From assembly GCF_014836325.1 (NCBI RefSeq), contig NZ_JACSQZ010000010.1, positions 1-64,000 on the forward strand: 64,000 nucleotides of DNA, given 5' to 3'. Position numbers and translations under genes: made by a program. This DNA is from Clostridium gallinarum (GTDB lineage: Bacteria > Bacillota > Clostridia > Clostridiales > Clostridiaceae). Within the stretch, counting starts at the first letter, position 1. Every line of letters begins with the position of its first letter. The notes beneath the pieces are model-generated. The model was not told the origin of the DNA. It did not search any database and saw only the letters and a program-made list of their open reading frames with translations. This document shows positions 9,469 through 18,010 of the stretch, in pieces.

Positions 9469-10140
9469 TTAATCCTCCAATCTATAACCAACACCTCTTA
9501 TTGTAACTATATTTACCTTAGAATTTAAATAAGCTAATTTTTTTCTTAAAAATGAAATGTATACTTCTATATTGTTATATTCTACTTCAGAGTCAAATCC
9601 CCAAAGCTTAGTTATTAAATCATCCTTACTAACCACACATTTAGGCCTTTCCATAAAATATTTGATAATTTCAAACTCCTTTAATGTCAACCTGATACTT
9701 TCATCATTAACATCTAAATCATAAGTATTTATATTTAATCTCATATCCCCGTAAGTTAATATATTTTCATTAATAACAGTCCCTTTTCTCCTAGTAATTG
9801 ATCTAAGTCTTGCAAGTAATTCTTCTACTGCAAAGGGCTTTGTTAAATAATCATCTGCTCCTAAATCTAATCCTGTTACCCTATCTTCTATTTGACTTTT
9901 TGCCGTAAGCATTATTACAGGTGTTAATATTCCTTCTTTTCTTATTTTCTTTAATAAACTTAATCCATCTAACTTAGGTAACATTATATCTAAAATTATA
10001 ACATCATATATTCCTGTTAATGCATAATCAAGCCCATCTTCACCATCATAGACAGTATCAACAGAATATTTATTTTTAGTTAATATTTGAAATAAAGCTT
10101 CTGAAAGCTCTTTTTCATCTTCAATTAAAAGTAGTTTCAT
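9469..10140 (-). CDS. OmpR/PhoB-family response regulator
   Basis: A 223-residue regulator: receiver domain with the acidic pocket EDE near the N terminus, phosphoacceptor Asp about residue 52 in DVIILDIMLPKLDG, the conserved Thr in MLTAK and Lys in YLTKPF, then a winged-helix DNA-binding domain ending in TIRGVGYRLED. It is first in the operon with the kinase. A direct repeat of TTTAAG at 11-bp periodicity lies in the shared divergent promoter region and is the type of site such regulators bind as dimers, suggesting that it controls the opposite operon, itself, or both. Confidence 0.94.
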   Translation of the reverse strand: MKLLLIEDEKELSEALFQILTKNKYSVDTVYDGEDGLDYALTGIYDVIILDIMLPKLDGLSLLKKIRKEGILTPVIMLTAKSQIEDRVTGLDLGADDYLTKPFAVEELLARLRSITRRKGTVINENILTYGDMRLNINTYDLDVNDESIRLTLKEFEIIKYFMERPKCVVSKDDLITKLWGFDSEVEYNNIEVYISFLRKKLAYLNSKVNIVTIRGVGYRLED

Positions 10141-10280
10141 AATTACCTCCTATAAACCACTATATTATCAAAATATAGTATATTTTAAACTTTATTTTAC
10201 TAACTTATTACGATTTTATCATAGAAATCTTAAAATAAAATTAAAAAATTAAATTCGTACAAAATCTTTATTTTTTTAAA

Positions 10281-10297
10281 TTTAAGATTAATTTAAG
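10281..10297 (+). promoter_or_regulatory. candidate response-regulator direct repeat
   Basis: TTTAAG at 10281-10286 is repeated at 10292-10297 with five bases between, the one-turn spacing used by OmpR/PhoB-type dimers. It lies between the divergent regulator gene and the VTC-domain gene, about 45 bases before the latter's start. AT-rich DNA makes chance repeats common. Confidence 0.4.
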
Positions 10298-10339
10298 CTT
10301 ATTAAATTAATATTGTTTTCGAACAGGAGGTGATAATTT

Positions 10340-11023
10340 ATGGTGAAACCTAGACATGAAATAAAAGTTTTTATTACCCTAGCAGACTATATATCTATAA
10401 AAAATAGATTAAAGACTTTTGCAACTCTAGACAAAAATGCAGGTGATAGTGGTATTTATCATATAAGAAGTTTATACTTTGATAATTTTAATGACAAAGC
10501 TCTAATGGAGAAAATAAGTGGTATTAATAATAGAGAAAAATTTAGAATTAGATTTTATAACCACAATCACTCTTTTATAAGGCTTGAAAAGAAAAGTAAA
10601 TCAAATGGATTATGCTATAAATCTTCTGCTACATTAACTAAAGAGGAATGTGAAAAAATACTAAATGGAGATATTGAATTTTTAAAAGATTCTAATAAAG
10701 ATGTACTTAAAGAATTTTATTGTAAATTAAAATATCAATGTCTTAAACCTAAAACTATAGTTGATTATACTAGAGAAGCTTATATATTTAATGCTGGTAA
10801 TGTAAGAATAACATTTGATTATAATATAAAAAGCGGTCTATATTCTACGAATATTTTTGACCCAAATCTACCAACCCTTGGCTTAGTAAATGACAATCCT
10901 ATAATTTTAGAAATTAAATATGATAATTTTTTCCCTGATATTATTAGGGATCTTGTACAAACCAATACACGTAGACAAACTGCAGTTTCAAAATATGCAG
11001 CTTGTAGATTATTTACAGTATAA
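10340..11023 (+). CDS. VTC-domain protein (polyphosphate polymerase-like)
   Basis: A 227-residue soluble protein that is essentially one VTC/TTM-type tunnel domain. Charged strand motifs expected for binding a triphosphate or polyphosphate chain are present: HEIKVFI at the N terminus, REKFRIRFYN, FIRLEKKSK, TIVDYTREAY, VRITFDYN, PIILEIKYD and a final RRQTAVSKYAACR helix. The yeast homologue Vtc4 makes polyphosphate from ATP. Bacterial stand-alone versions are usually named only 'polyphosphate polymerase domain-containing'. The start follows AGGAGGTGAT. It lies 23 bases before a DUF4956 membrane gene, then a CotH kinase gene, a cassette that recurs in clostridia as far as I know. Actual polymerase activity is inference. 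Confidence 0.85.
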   Translation: MVKPRHEIKVFITLADYISIKNRLKTFATLDKNAGDSGIYHIRSLYFDNFNDKALMEKISGINNREKFRIRFYNHNHSFIRLEKKSKSNGLCYKSSATLTKEECEKILNGDIEFLKDSNKDVLKEFYCKLKYQCLKPKTIVDYTREAYIFNAGNVRITFDYNIKSGLYSTNIFDPNLPTLGLVNDNPIILEIKYDNFFPDIIRDLVQTNTRRQTAVSKYAACRLFTV

Positions 11024-11046
11024 TTTATATTTTGGAGGTAACAAAA

Positions 11047-11721
11047 ATGACTTTTAATGATATTTTTAAATCTAGTTTTTTAGAAAAAACAACATCTATT
11101 AATATGCTTGATATGGTTATTGCTCTTGGACTTGCTTTTGCAATAGGATTATTTATTTTCTTAGTTTATAAAAAGACTTTTAGAGGAGTTATGTACTCTG
11201 AGAACTTTGGTGTATCTTTAGTTGCTATGACTTTAGTAACAACGCTTATAATCTTAGCTGTAACTTCAAATGTTGTGTTATCACTTGGTATGGTTGGTGC
11301 TTTATCTATAGTGAGATTTAGATCTGCTGTTAAAGAACCATTAGATATTGCTTTTGTTTTCTGGTCAGTAAGTATTGGTATAGTTCTTGGTGCTGGACTT
11401 ATTCCTCTTGCTGTATTTGGATCTGTATTTATAGGAATTATAATGCTTGTATTTGTTAATAAGAAAAGTACAGACAATCCTTATATTTTAGTAATAAATT
11501 GTGAAGATGAACATAGTGAAAATTTAGTAATGAACAATATTAATAAATCAGTAAAGAAACATGTTATTAAATCAAAAACTGTATCAGCTAGTAATGGTAT
11601 AGAGCTTACTGTTGAAATAAAATTAAAAGAAATGTCAACTAAATTTGTAAATGAAATTAATAAATTAGAAGGAGTTAATAACGTTGTTTTAGTAAGCTAC
11701 AATGGTGACTATATGAGTTAA
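11047..11721 (+). CDS. DUF4956 membrane protein
   Basis: A 224-residue protein with three to four membrane helices in the first 140 residues, including the DUF4956 signature around GMVGALSIVRFRSAVKEP, followed by a cytoplasmic alpha/beta tail of about 80 residues resembling a small ACT-like fold. The ATG at 11047 is chosen because GGAGG ends eight bases upstream; a TTG at 11032 would put the Shine-Dalgarno inside the gene. It sits between the VTC-domain and CotH genes. Its conserved pairing with VTC proteins suggests that it passes or anchors the product of the cytoplasmic VTC domain at the membrane, but its biochemical role is unknown. Confidence 0.85.
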   Translation: MTFNDIFKSSFLEKTTSINMLDMVIALGLAFAIGLFIFLVYKKTFRGVMYSENFGVSLVAMTLVTTLIILAVTSNVVLSLGMVGALSIVRFRSAVKEPLDIAFVFWSVSIGIVLGAGLIPLAVFGSVFIGIIMLVFVNKKSTDNPYILVINCEDEHSENLVMNNINKSVKKHVIKSKTVSASNGIELTVEIKLKEMSTKFVNEINKLEGVNNVVLVSYNGDYMS

Positions 11722-11742
11722 CCCTTAAGGTGGTGTTATGAA

Positions 11743-14028
11743 ATGATTTCAAATAAATATATAAATACTATTATAGCTACAATAACAGCTATAGCTATAT
11801 TTTTCACTTCTTTATTTTATATAAAATCTAAAAATATAACTATTGCAAATACTGTATCTTCTAGTAATTTTAAATATCTTGATACTGTTTTAAATAAAGA
11901 AAATATAACTGAAATAGATATAGAAGTTGATGAAGATAATTGGAATTATCTTTTAGAAAATGCTACAGATGAAGAATATATAAATGCTAATATAACCGTA
12001 AATGGAACTAAATATTATAATGTTGGTATTAGAGCAAAAGGAAATTCAAGTCTTTCTACAGTTGCAAGTGATGATACTACTGATAGATATAGCTTTAAAG
12101 TAAAATTTGATGAATATGTAGATGGACAAAATATGGATGGGCTAAGTAAATTTGTCTTAAATAATATTATTTCTGATGCAACTTATATGAAAGAATATTT
12201 ATCTTACGACTTACTAGATAAAATGGGAGTTCCAACTCCAGCCTTTGCCTTTACTAATATAACAATTAATGGTGAAGAATGGGGATTATATTTTGCAGTT
12301 GAAGTAATTGAAGAAGAATTCATAGAAAGAAATTATGGCTCTTTATCAGGAAATCTATATAAACCTGATGGCATGGAAATGGGCGGAAACAAAGATAATA
12401 ATGAAAATATGAAACCTAATATGAATAATGAAGATATGGGTAATCCTCCTGATATGAGTAATATACCAGGTGGAGATAATGCTAACTCTCCTAACATGAA
12501 CAATATGCCAAGTGGAGATAATACTAATCCTCCTAATATGGACAATATACCAAGTGGAGATAATGCTAATCCTCCTAATATGGACAGTATGCCAAGTGGA
12601 GATAATTCTATCCCTCCTGATATGGGTAATATGCTAAGTGAAGATAATTCAAATACAAGTGATATTAACACCTTAACTAATAACGATAATAATACAACCG
12701 ATACTCCAACAAATAATACTACTCAAGGAAATCAAGCTAATATTAATGGCTTTAGAGGTGGTATGATGGGTGGAGGCGGAGGAATGGGTTCCTCTAATGG
12801 TGGAAGCTTAGTTTACACCGATGATAATAAAGAATCATACTCAGATATTTTTGACAGTGCTGTATTTGATACAACTACCGATTCAGATGAAGATAAAGTT
12901 ATTGAAATGATTAAAAATCTTAATGAAGGAACTAACTTAGAAGAATACCTTAATGTAGATGAAATTCTTAGGTATTTTGCAGTAAATACTTTCCTTGTAA
13001 ATTTAGATAGCTATGCTTCTAATATGAAACATAATTATTATCTTTATGAAAGAGATGGTGTTTTTGAAATACTTCCTTGGGACTACAATCTATCCTTTGG
13101 AGGATTTACTGTTGGAAGTGCTAGCAATGCCATAAACTTCCCAATAGATACTCCTGTTACAGATACTACTGGAAATAGTCCTTTAATAGAAAAATTATTA
13201 GAAGTTGATGAATATAAAGAAACTTATCATAAATATCTTCAAGAAATTGTTGATTACGTTAATGATGGAACTTATGAAAATACAATAAACTCAGTGAATT
13301 CTCTTATATCTGAATATGTAAAAAATGATCCTACAGCATTCTATACTTATGAAGAATATGAAGCTTCACTTCCTGAGTTAATAAACTTTGGAATTGATAG
13401 AGCAAAAAGTATATCCGCTCAACTTGAAGGAACTCAACCGTCAACTTCCTATGGAACTATTGAAACTACTGTTAACTTAACAGCAATGGGTAGCCAAGGT
13501 GGTGGTGGTAAGGATAAAAACATGAATATGCAAAAACCTACTGATACTAATAATGTAGATACAACTACTAGTGCTAGTATAGAAAATACTAAAGATAATA
13601 ATGGTGAAATAAATAATATGGTTACTAATGATCAAGGTCAAATGCAACCTCCTACTAATAACAATGTAGAAGGTAATACTGAACAACAAAGACCAATGCA
13701 AAGACCTAATGATAGTAACACTGTAAATTCAAATACTAGTTCTAGTACAGAAAATCCTACAAATAATCAGGGTGAAATGCAAAATCCTACTACTAATAAT
13801 GAAACAAGTAATACACAAGAAAATTCAATTCAAAAACCTAATAATGATAATAATAAACAACAAGGTATAAATAATAACCAAGAAAGACCTTCTAATATGA
13901 ATGGATTTTCTAATAATCAGATAAATATCAAAAGTAAATTACTTGAATTTGGTGGATATATATTATTCTTACTATTAAGCATAGCTTTTGTAGCTCTATT
14001 TAAAAGAAAAAGATTTAAAGCCAAATAA
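11743..14028 (+). CDS. CotH-kinase family surface protein with repeat insert
   Basis: A 761-residue protein: N-terminal membrane anchor or signal (about 7-25), an N-terminal CotH lobe with KFVLNNIISDATYMKEYL and TNITINGEEWGLYFAVE, a low-complexity Asn/Pro/Gly/Met-rich insert (about 205-360), then the second lobe with NLDSYASNMKHNYYLYE and PWDYNLSFGG, whose Asp corresponds to the CotH metal-binding Asp. A second disordered Asn/Thr/Gln/Pro region (about 580-725) precedes a C-terminal membrane helix and the basic tail FKRKRFKAK. CotH proteins are atypical kinases that phosphorylate spore coat proteins in Bacillus. Here the extracytoplasmic placement and twin anchors suggest a surface role. It is last in the operon with VTC and DUF4956. 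Confidence 0.88.
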   Translation: MISNKYINTIIATITAIAIFFTSLFYIKSKNITIANTVSSSNFKYLDTVLNKENITEIDIEVDEDNWNYLLENATDEEYINANITVNGTKYYNVGIRAKGNSSLSTVASDDTTDRYSFKVKFDEYVDGQNMDGLSKFVLNNIISDATYMKEYLSYDLLDKMGVPTPAFAFTNITINGEEWGLYFAVEVIEEEFIERNYGSLSGNLYKPDGMEMGGNKDNNENMKPNMNNEDMGNPPDMSNIPGGDNANSPNMNNMPSGDNTNPPNMDNIPSGDNANPPNMDSMPSGDNSIPPDMGNMLSEDNSNTSDINTLTNNDNNTTDTPTNNTTQGNQANINGFRGGMMGGGGGMGSSNGGSLVYTDDNKESYSDIFDSAVFDTTTDSDEDKVIEMIKNLNEGTNLEEYLNVDEILRYFAVNTFLVNLDSYASNMKHNYYLYERDGVFEILPWDYNLSFGGFTVGSASNAINFPIDTPVTDTTGNSPLIEKLLEVDEYKETYHKYLQEIVDYVNDGTYENTINSVNSLISEYVKNDPTAFYTYEEYEASLPELINFGIDRAKSISAQLEGTQPSTSYGTIETTVNLTAMGSQGGGGKDKNMNMQKPTDTNNVDTTTSASIENTKDNNGEINNMVTNDQGQMQPPTNNNVEGNTEQQRPMQRPNDSNTVNSNTSSSTENPTNNQGEMQNPTTNNETSNTQENSIQKPNNDNNKQQGINNNQERPSNMNGFSNNQINIKSKLLEFGGYILFLLLSIAFVALFKRKRFKAK
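12445..12654 (+). repeat. five tandem 42-bp repeats inside the CotH gene
   Basis: Five in-frame 42-bp units encode a 14-residue motif of the form PPNMDNIPSGDNAN (residues about 235-304). The inner units are closest to each other and the outer ones have drifted. They lie in a loop between the two kinase lobes. Such repeats can vary in number between strains by slippage. Confidence 0.9.
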
Positions 14029-14065
14029 AAAAGAGATATAATTTCCTAAAAAATAATAATTTTTC

Positions 14066-14094
14066 TTGCTATTTTTTTAATTTAATGTTATTCT
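14066..14094 (+). promoter_or_regulatory. sigma-A promoter for the DEAD-box helicase
   Basis: TTGCTA (14066-14071) and TATTCT (14089-14094) are 17 bases apart. A transcript starting near 14101 would carry a leader of about 100 bases before the helicase ATG. Confidence 0.55.
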
Positions 14095-14100
14095 ATTTAA

Positions 14101-14170
14101 GCAGTTGGTACGTAAGTGCTAATTACTTGAGGAGCTTGGGTTGTCTTTCGCCGGATACCAAGCTCCTCTC
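14101..14170 (+). promoter_or_regulatory. attenuator-like leader before the helicase
   Basis: An 11-bp perfect stem (GAGGAGCTTGG at 14129-14139 with CCAAGCTCCTC at 14158-14168) has an 18-base loop and is followed by a moderately U-rich stretch. TTGGTA at 14105-14110 can instead pair with TACCAA at 14156-14161, which would break the stem. That is a terminator/antiterminator-like choice. I match it to no named RNA family. It could also simply be a stable leader hairpin. Confidence 0.5.
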
Positions 14171-14202
14171 TATTTATATTGATTCAACGAAAGGAAATAT
14201 TT

Positions 14203-15324
14203 ATGAATTTTATAAATTTAAAAATAGATAATAAATTAACTGACTTATTAAAGAAAAATGGGATAATAAGTCCTACTAAAGTCCAAACAGAAGTGATTCC
14301 TATGGTTATTAATAAAACTGACTTAATAGTAAAATCTAAAACTGGTTCTGGTAAAACCCTATCTTTTTTACTTCCTATTTTACAAAGCATAGATCCTAAT
14401 TCTAAAAATACAGAAGTATTGATCTTATCTCCTACGAGAGAATTAGCAATCCAAATTAGTGATGAATCAAACAAATATAATATAAACAATTTAGGAATAT
14501 TAGCTGCTTATGGTGGTAAAGATGTTGGGTCTCAATTAAAAAAGCTTAATAATGGTATTAATATTATTATTGCTACTCCTGGAAGATTATTAGATCATTT
14601 GGAAAGAAAAAGTATAAAACTAAATAATCTTACTACAGTTGTTATAGATGAAGCAGATCAAATGCTTTTAATGGGCTTTAAAAATGAAATAGAAAGAATA
14701 ATGTCTTATACTCCTAAAAAAGTTCAAACTCTTTGCTTTTCCGCTACAATAGATTCTAAAGTTAAAAAACTTGCTTATAGATATATGGATAATCCAGATA
14801 TTATTGATATTACAGAAAATGAAGAATCTGAAATTCCTAATATAAAACAAGAAGTTGTTAAAACTACTGATAGATGGAAGGTTGATGCTTTATACAAAAT
14901 TATAGAAGAGGATAATCCTTTTATGGCTATAATTTTCTGTAGAACTAAAAGACGTGCTGATGAATTAGAAATTAAACTTGCAGCTAAAGGTATTATAGCT
15001 TCTAAGATACATAGCGACGTTCCTCAAAACAAAAGAGAAAAAATAATGAAAGCTTTTAGAAATTGTGATATACAATTCTTAATAGCAACAGATGTAGCTT
15101 CAAGAGGTATTGACGTTACAGGAGTTACTCATATATATAATTATGATGCTCCTGAAAATGTTGAAAGCTATATACATAGAATAGGAAGAACAGCCCGTGC
15201 TGGTGATAGTGGTTATACATGCCTTATTACAGACCCTAAAAACTATGATATTTTAGAAGAAATAGAGGAATACTTAAACTTTAAAATTCCAGAAAGAGAA
15301 GTTAAGATTTCGAAGCAATCTTAA
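14203..15324 (+). CDS. DEAD-box RNA helicase
   Basis: A 373-residue protein containing only the two RecA-like helicase domains, with almost no C-terminal extension. Motifs in order: Q-motif Gln near residue 28, Walker A SKTGSGKT (45-52), PTRELA, TPGRLLDH, DEAD (VIDEADQM), SAT, then IIFCRTKRRADE, ATDVASRGID and YIHRIGRTARAG. It unwinds short RNA duplexes with ATP in the cytoplasm; short members of this type act in cold adaptation, ribosome assembly or mRNA decay. The ATG at 14203 is chosen for its AAAGGA site; a TTG at 14179 lacks one. A structured leader precedes it, and a repeat element begins just after the stop. Confidence 0.93.
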   Translation: MNFINLKIDNKLTDLLKKNGIISPTKVQTEVIPMVINKTDLIVKSKTGSGKTLSFLLPILQSIDPNSKNTEVLILSPTRELAIQISDESNKYNINNLGILAAYGGKDVGSQLKKLNNGINIIIATPGRLLDHLERKSIKLNNLTTVVIDEADQMLLMGFKNEIERIMSYTPKKVQTLCFSATIDSKVKKLAYRYMDNPDIIDITENEESEIPNIKQEVVKTTDRWKVDALYKIIEEDNPFMAIIFCRTKRRADELEIKLAAKGIIASKIHSDVPQNKREKIMKAFRNCDIQFLIATDVASRGIDVTGVTHIYNYDAPENVESYIHRIGRTARAGDSGYTCLITDPKNYDILEEIEEYLNFKIPEREVKISKQS

Positions 15325-15331
15325 GATGTAT

Positions 15332-15469
15332 AATGTATAATTAAGAATGTAAAATTAAGGTTGTTTTGCACAGCAAAACTTAATTTATATTGGTGCGCAG
15401 CACCTCTTATAAAATCCGAAGGATTTTTTTCCTTAATTCTACATTCTTCCTTCTTAATTTTTCATTATA
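15332..15469. repeat. MITE-like cloverleaf repeat element
   Basis: About 138 bp with imperfect terminal inverted repeats: AAGAATGTAAAATTAAGG (15343-15360) matches the complement of 15431-15448 at 17 of 18 bases, with weaker pairing outside. Inside are three consecutive perfect hairpins, each with a 3-base loop: GTTTTGC/GCAAAAC (15363-15379), GGTGC/GCACC (15392-15404) and AAAATCC/GGATTTT (15411-15427). No coding capacity. The form is that of a small non-autonomous mobile palindrome; only one copy is in this window. Confidence 0.65.
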
Positions 15470-15488
15470 AAAATGTTTGCATTTTTAT
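15467..15488 (-). terminator. terminator of glgP
   Basis: A 9-bp stem (ATAAAAATG with CATTTTTAT, four-base loop) begins directly after the glgP stop codon and is T-rich on the minus strand. Confidence 0.6.
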
Positions 15489-17747
15489 CTATAGTTTCCA
15501 TATTTCTTTGTTGTATTCTTCAATAGTTCTATCTGATGAAAAAAATCCTGCTTTAGCTATATTTATTAAAACTTTTTTATTCCAAGTATCTCTATCTTCA
15601 AAGTCTTTAAATACTTTTTCTTTAGTCTTGATATAGTCTTCTAAATCTAATAATGTCATAAACCAATCTTTATTAATTAATTCCTTATGAAGCCTAGATA
15701 AATTTTCTTCATCACCAACAGCTAACATTTCATCACTAACTATAAAGTCAACTAATTCTTTAATTTCTGTTTTTTCATAATATTTCTTTGAAACGTAATC
15801 ACCTTTCTTGTAATGTTCAATAACTTCTTCACTTGATTCACCGAAGATATAAATATTATCGTCCCCAACTAATTCATGGATTTCAACATTTGCTCCATCT
15901 TCAGTTCCTAAAGTTAATGCACCATTTAACATAAACTTCATATTTCCTGTTCCTGAAGCTTCTTTTGAAGCTAATGAAATTTGTTCTGAAACATCACAAG
16001 CTGGAATTAATTTAGATGCAGCAGTTACATTATAGTTTTCTACCATTACAACTTTTAAGTGCTTATTTACTTCTGAATCATTTTCTATTATTTCTTGTAA
16101 GCATAAAATAGTATGGATTATATCTTGAGCAATTATATAAGCCGGTGCTGCTTTAGCTCCAAATATCATTGTAATTGGTCTTTTTGGAATATTACCATTT
16201 TTAATATCTAAATATTTATGAATTATATATAATACATTCATTTGTTGTCTCTTATATTCATGAAGTCTCTTAATTTGAATATCAAATATAGAATTTTCAT
16301 CAATATCAATATTTTGAGTTTTCTTTAGATAATTCTTTAGTTCTATTTTATTACTTTTTTTAATTTCTTCTATTTTATTTAATACTTCTTTATTATCAAC
16401 ATACTTTAATAAGTTTTCTAGCTTTGTAGCATCTAATTTATATTCTTCTCCAATTAATTCATCTATATAATTTGAAAGTTCATTATTGCAATGAATTAGC
16501 CATCTTCTAAAAGTTATACCATTAGTCTTATTATTAAACTTTTCTGGATATATATTATAAAATGGCTTAAGTTCTTCATTTTTTAATATATCTGTATGAA
16601 GTGCAGCAACTCCATTTACGCTGAATCCATAGTGAATATCCATATGTGCCATATGAACTCTAGAATCTTTATCTATAATCTGTACTTTTTCATCATTATA
16701 TTTTAACTTTATTCTATTATCTAATTCTCTTATTATAGGCATTAATTGTGGTACAACTTTATCTAAATATTCTATAGGCCATTTTTCTAATGCTTCAGCT
16801 AATATAGTATGATTTGTATATGCACATGTTTTACTTACTATTTCTATAGCTTCATTAATTTCAATACCTTTTTCCCCTAGAAGTCTTATTAATTCTGGAA
16901 TAACCATAGATGGATGTGTATCGTTTATTTGTATTACAACATGATTATATAGTTTATGAAGGTCATATCCATTTTCTTCTGCTTCCGTTAATATTAATTG
17001 TGCAGCATTACTTACCATAAAATATTGTTGATAAATTCTTAGTAAGTGTCCAGCCTTATCACTATCATCGGGATATAAGAATAAAGTTAAGTTTTTCTTT
17101 ATTTCTTCTTTATCAAAATTTATTCCATCCTTAACTAAAGTTTCGTCTATAGTATCTATATCAAATAAGTTAAGTTTATTACATCCCTTATTGTATCCAG
17201 TAACATCAATATCATATAAGCTTGATACTACTTTAAACCCGCCAAATAGAACTTCAAATTTTATATCAGTTTTATTTAGCCAACTATCACTAGTTATCCA
17301 TGGATTTTTTACAGCTTTTTGCTTATTATCTTGAAATTCTTGCTTAAATAACCCAAAATGATAATTTAATCCTATCCCATCTCCATTTAACCCTAGAGTT
17401 GCAATTGAATCTAAAAAACAGGCTGCAAGTCTTCCAAGTCCACCATTTCCTAATGAAGGTTCTAACTCTATTTCTTCAATTTCTGTAAGCTCTTTTCCAT
17501 TTTCCGATAAAATCTTTTTAACATCTTCATATAAACCTAAATTAATTAAATTGTTAGATAATAATTTTCCAATTAAAAATTCAGCTGAAATATAATAAAG
17601 TTTTTTATTTCCTCTGTTTTTACCCTTTTTCTTAATTGAATTCTTTGTTAATTCTAATAAAGCTAAATAGATTTCTTCGTTACTTGCTTCTTTTAATGTC
17701 TTTCCAAATCTATTATCTAGAATTTCAAATAATTTTTCTTGCACCAT
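15489..17747 (-). CDS. glgP: glycogen/starch phosphorylase
   Basis: A 752-residue GT35 phosphorylase that releases glucose-1-phosphate from alpha-1,4-glucan ends using phosphate and pyridoxal phosphate. The signature region [16 protein letters not shown] lies in the N-terminal domain, and the cofactor lysine is in [16 protein letters not shown] (Lys about 603). It is 40-60 residues shorter than enterobacterial GlgP/MalP, mainly from a compact N terminus, typical of clostridial forms. It is a single gene: no glgBCDA cluster is next to it, so it may serve glycogen or maltodextrin use separately. ATG start; terminator immediately after the stop. Confidence 0.93.
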   Translation of the reverse strand: MVQEKLFEILDNRFGKTLKEASNEEIYLALLELTKNSIKKKGKNRGNKKLYYISAEFLIGKLLSNNLINLGLYEDVKKILSENGKELTEIEEIELEPSLGNGGLGRLAACFLDSIATLGLNGDGIGLNYHFGLFKQEFQDNKQKAVKNPWITSDSWLNKTDIKFEVLFGGFKVVSSLYDIDVTGYNKGCNKLNLFDIDTIDETLVKDGINFDKEEIKKNLTLFLYPDDSDKAGHLLRIYQQYFMVSNAAQLILTEAEENGYDLHKLYNHVVIQINDTHPSMVIPELIRLLGEKGIEINEAIEIVSKTCAYTNHTILAEALEKWPIEYLDKVVPQLMPIIRELDNRIKLKYNDEKVQIIDKDSRVHMAHMDIHYGFSVNGVAALHTDILKNEELKPFYNIYPEKFNNKTNGITFRRWLIHCNNELSNYIDELIGEEYKLDATKLENLLKYVDNKEVLNKIEEIKKSNKIELKNYLKKTQNIDIDENSIFDIQIKRLHEYKRQQMNVLYIIHKYLDIKNGNIPKRPITMIFGAKAAPAYIIAQDIIHTILCLQEIIENDSEVNKHLKVVMVENYNVTAASKLIPACDVSEQISLASKEASGTGNMKFMLNGALTLGTEDGANVEIHELVGDDNIYIFGESSEEVIEHYKKGDYVSKKYYEKTEIKELVDFIVSDEMLAVGDEENLSRLHKELINKDWFMTLLDLEDYIKTKEKVFKDFEDRDTWNKKVLINIAKAGFFSSDRTIEEYNKEIWKL

Positions 17748-17920
17748 TTTTCTATCCCACCCTTAAATTAATTTATTCCTTATTATTAATATTATTAATT
17801 CTTGTTATTAGTTACTAAAGTATTTAAATCCTTTACAATTATATATTATCAATTCTAAATAAATTAATTTGTCTATTTATTCTTTTATTTGTATATATTT
17901 TATATAACTTTATAAAAAAA

Positions 17921-17989
17921 AGAGATACACATTGTATTCCTTGTTCCGTCGCATACGCTCCAAGTCACCATCATACAATGTGTATCTCT
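17921..17989 (-). repeat. structured dispersed element, copy 1
   Basis: A perfect 16-bp outer stem (AGAGATACACATTGTA with its complement at 17974-17989) encloses a 37-base apical region containing TTCCTTGTTCCGTC and GCTCCAAGTCA. Read on the minus strand it ends in a run of seven T, so it can terminate the nitroreductase transcript. The apical sequence is nearly the same in copies 2 (27941-28009) and 3 (58156-58223), while the stem differs by a paired change. Confidence 0.85.
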
Positions 17990-18010
17990 TTACAAACTAA
18001 AGAATAGAAA

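Noticed and set aside
11166-11477. Minus-strand open frame of 103 codons inside the DUF4956 gene
   Set aside because: Shadow of a well-supported gene in a clear operon; no ribosome binding site.
12333-12671. Open frame on the minus strand across the CotH repeats (112 codons)
   Set aside because: It is the reverse reading of the Pro/Met/Gly repeat region; the protein is a repetitive Leu/Ile/Gly string without a ribosome binding site.
15361-15636. Plus-strand open frame of 91 codons overlapping the cloverleaf repeat and the glgP end
   Set aside because: Begins inside the palindromic repeat and continues antisense to glgP; no start signals.
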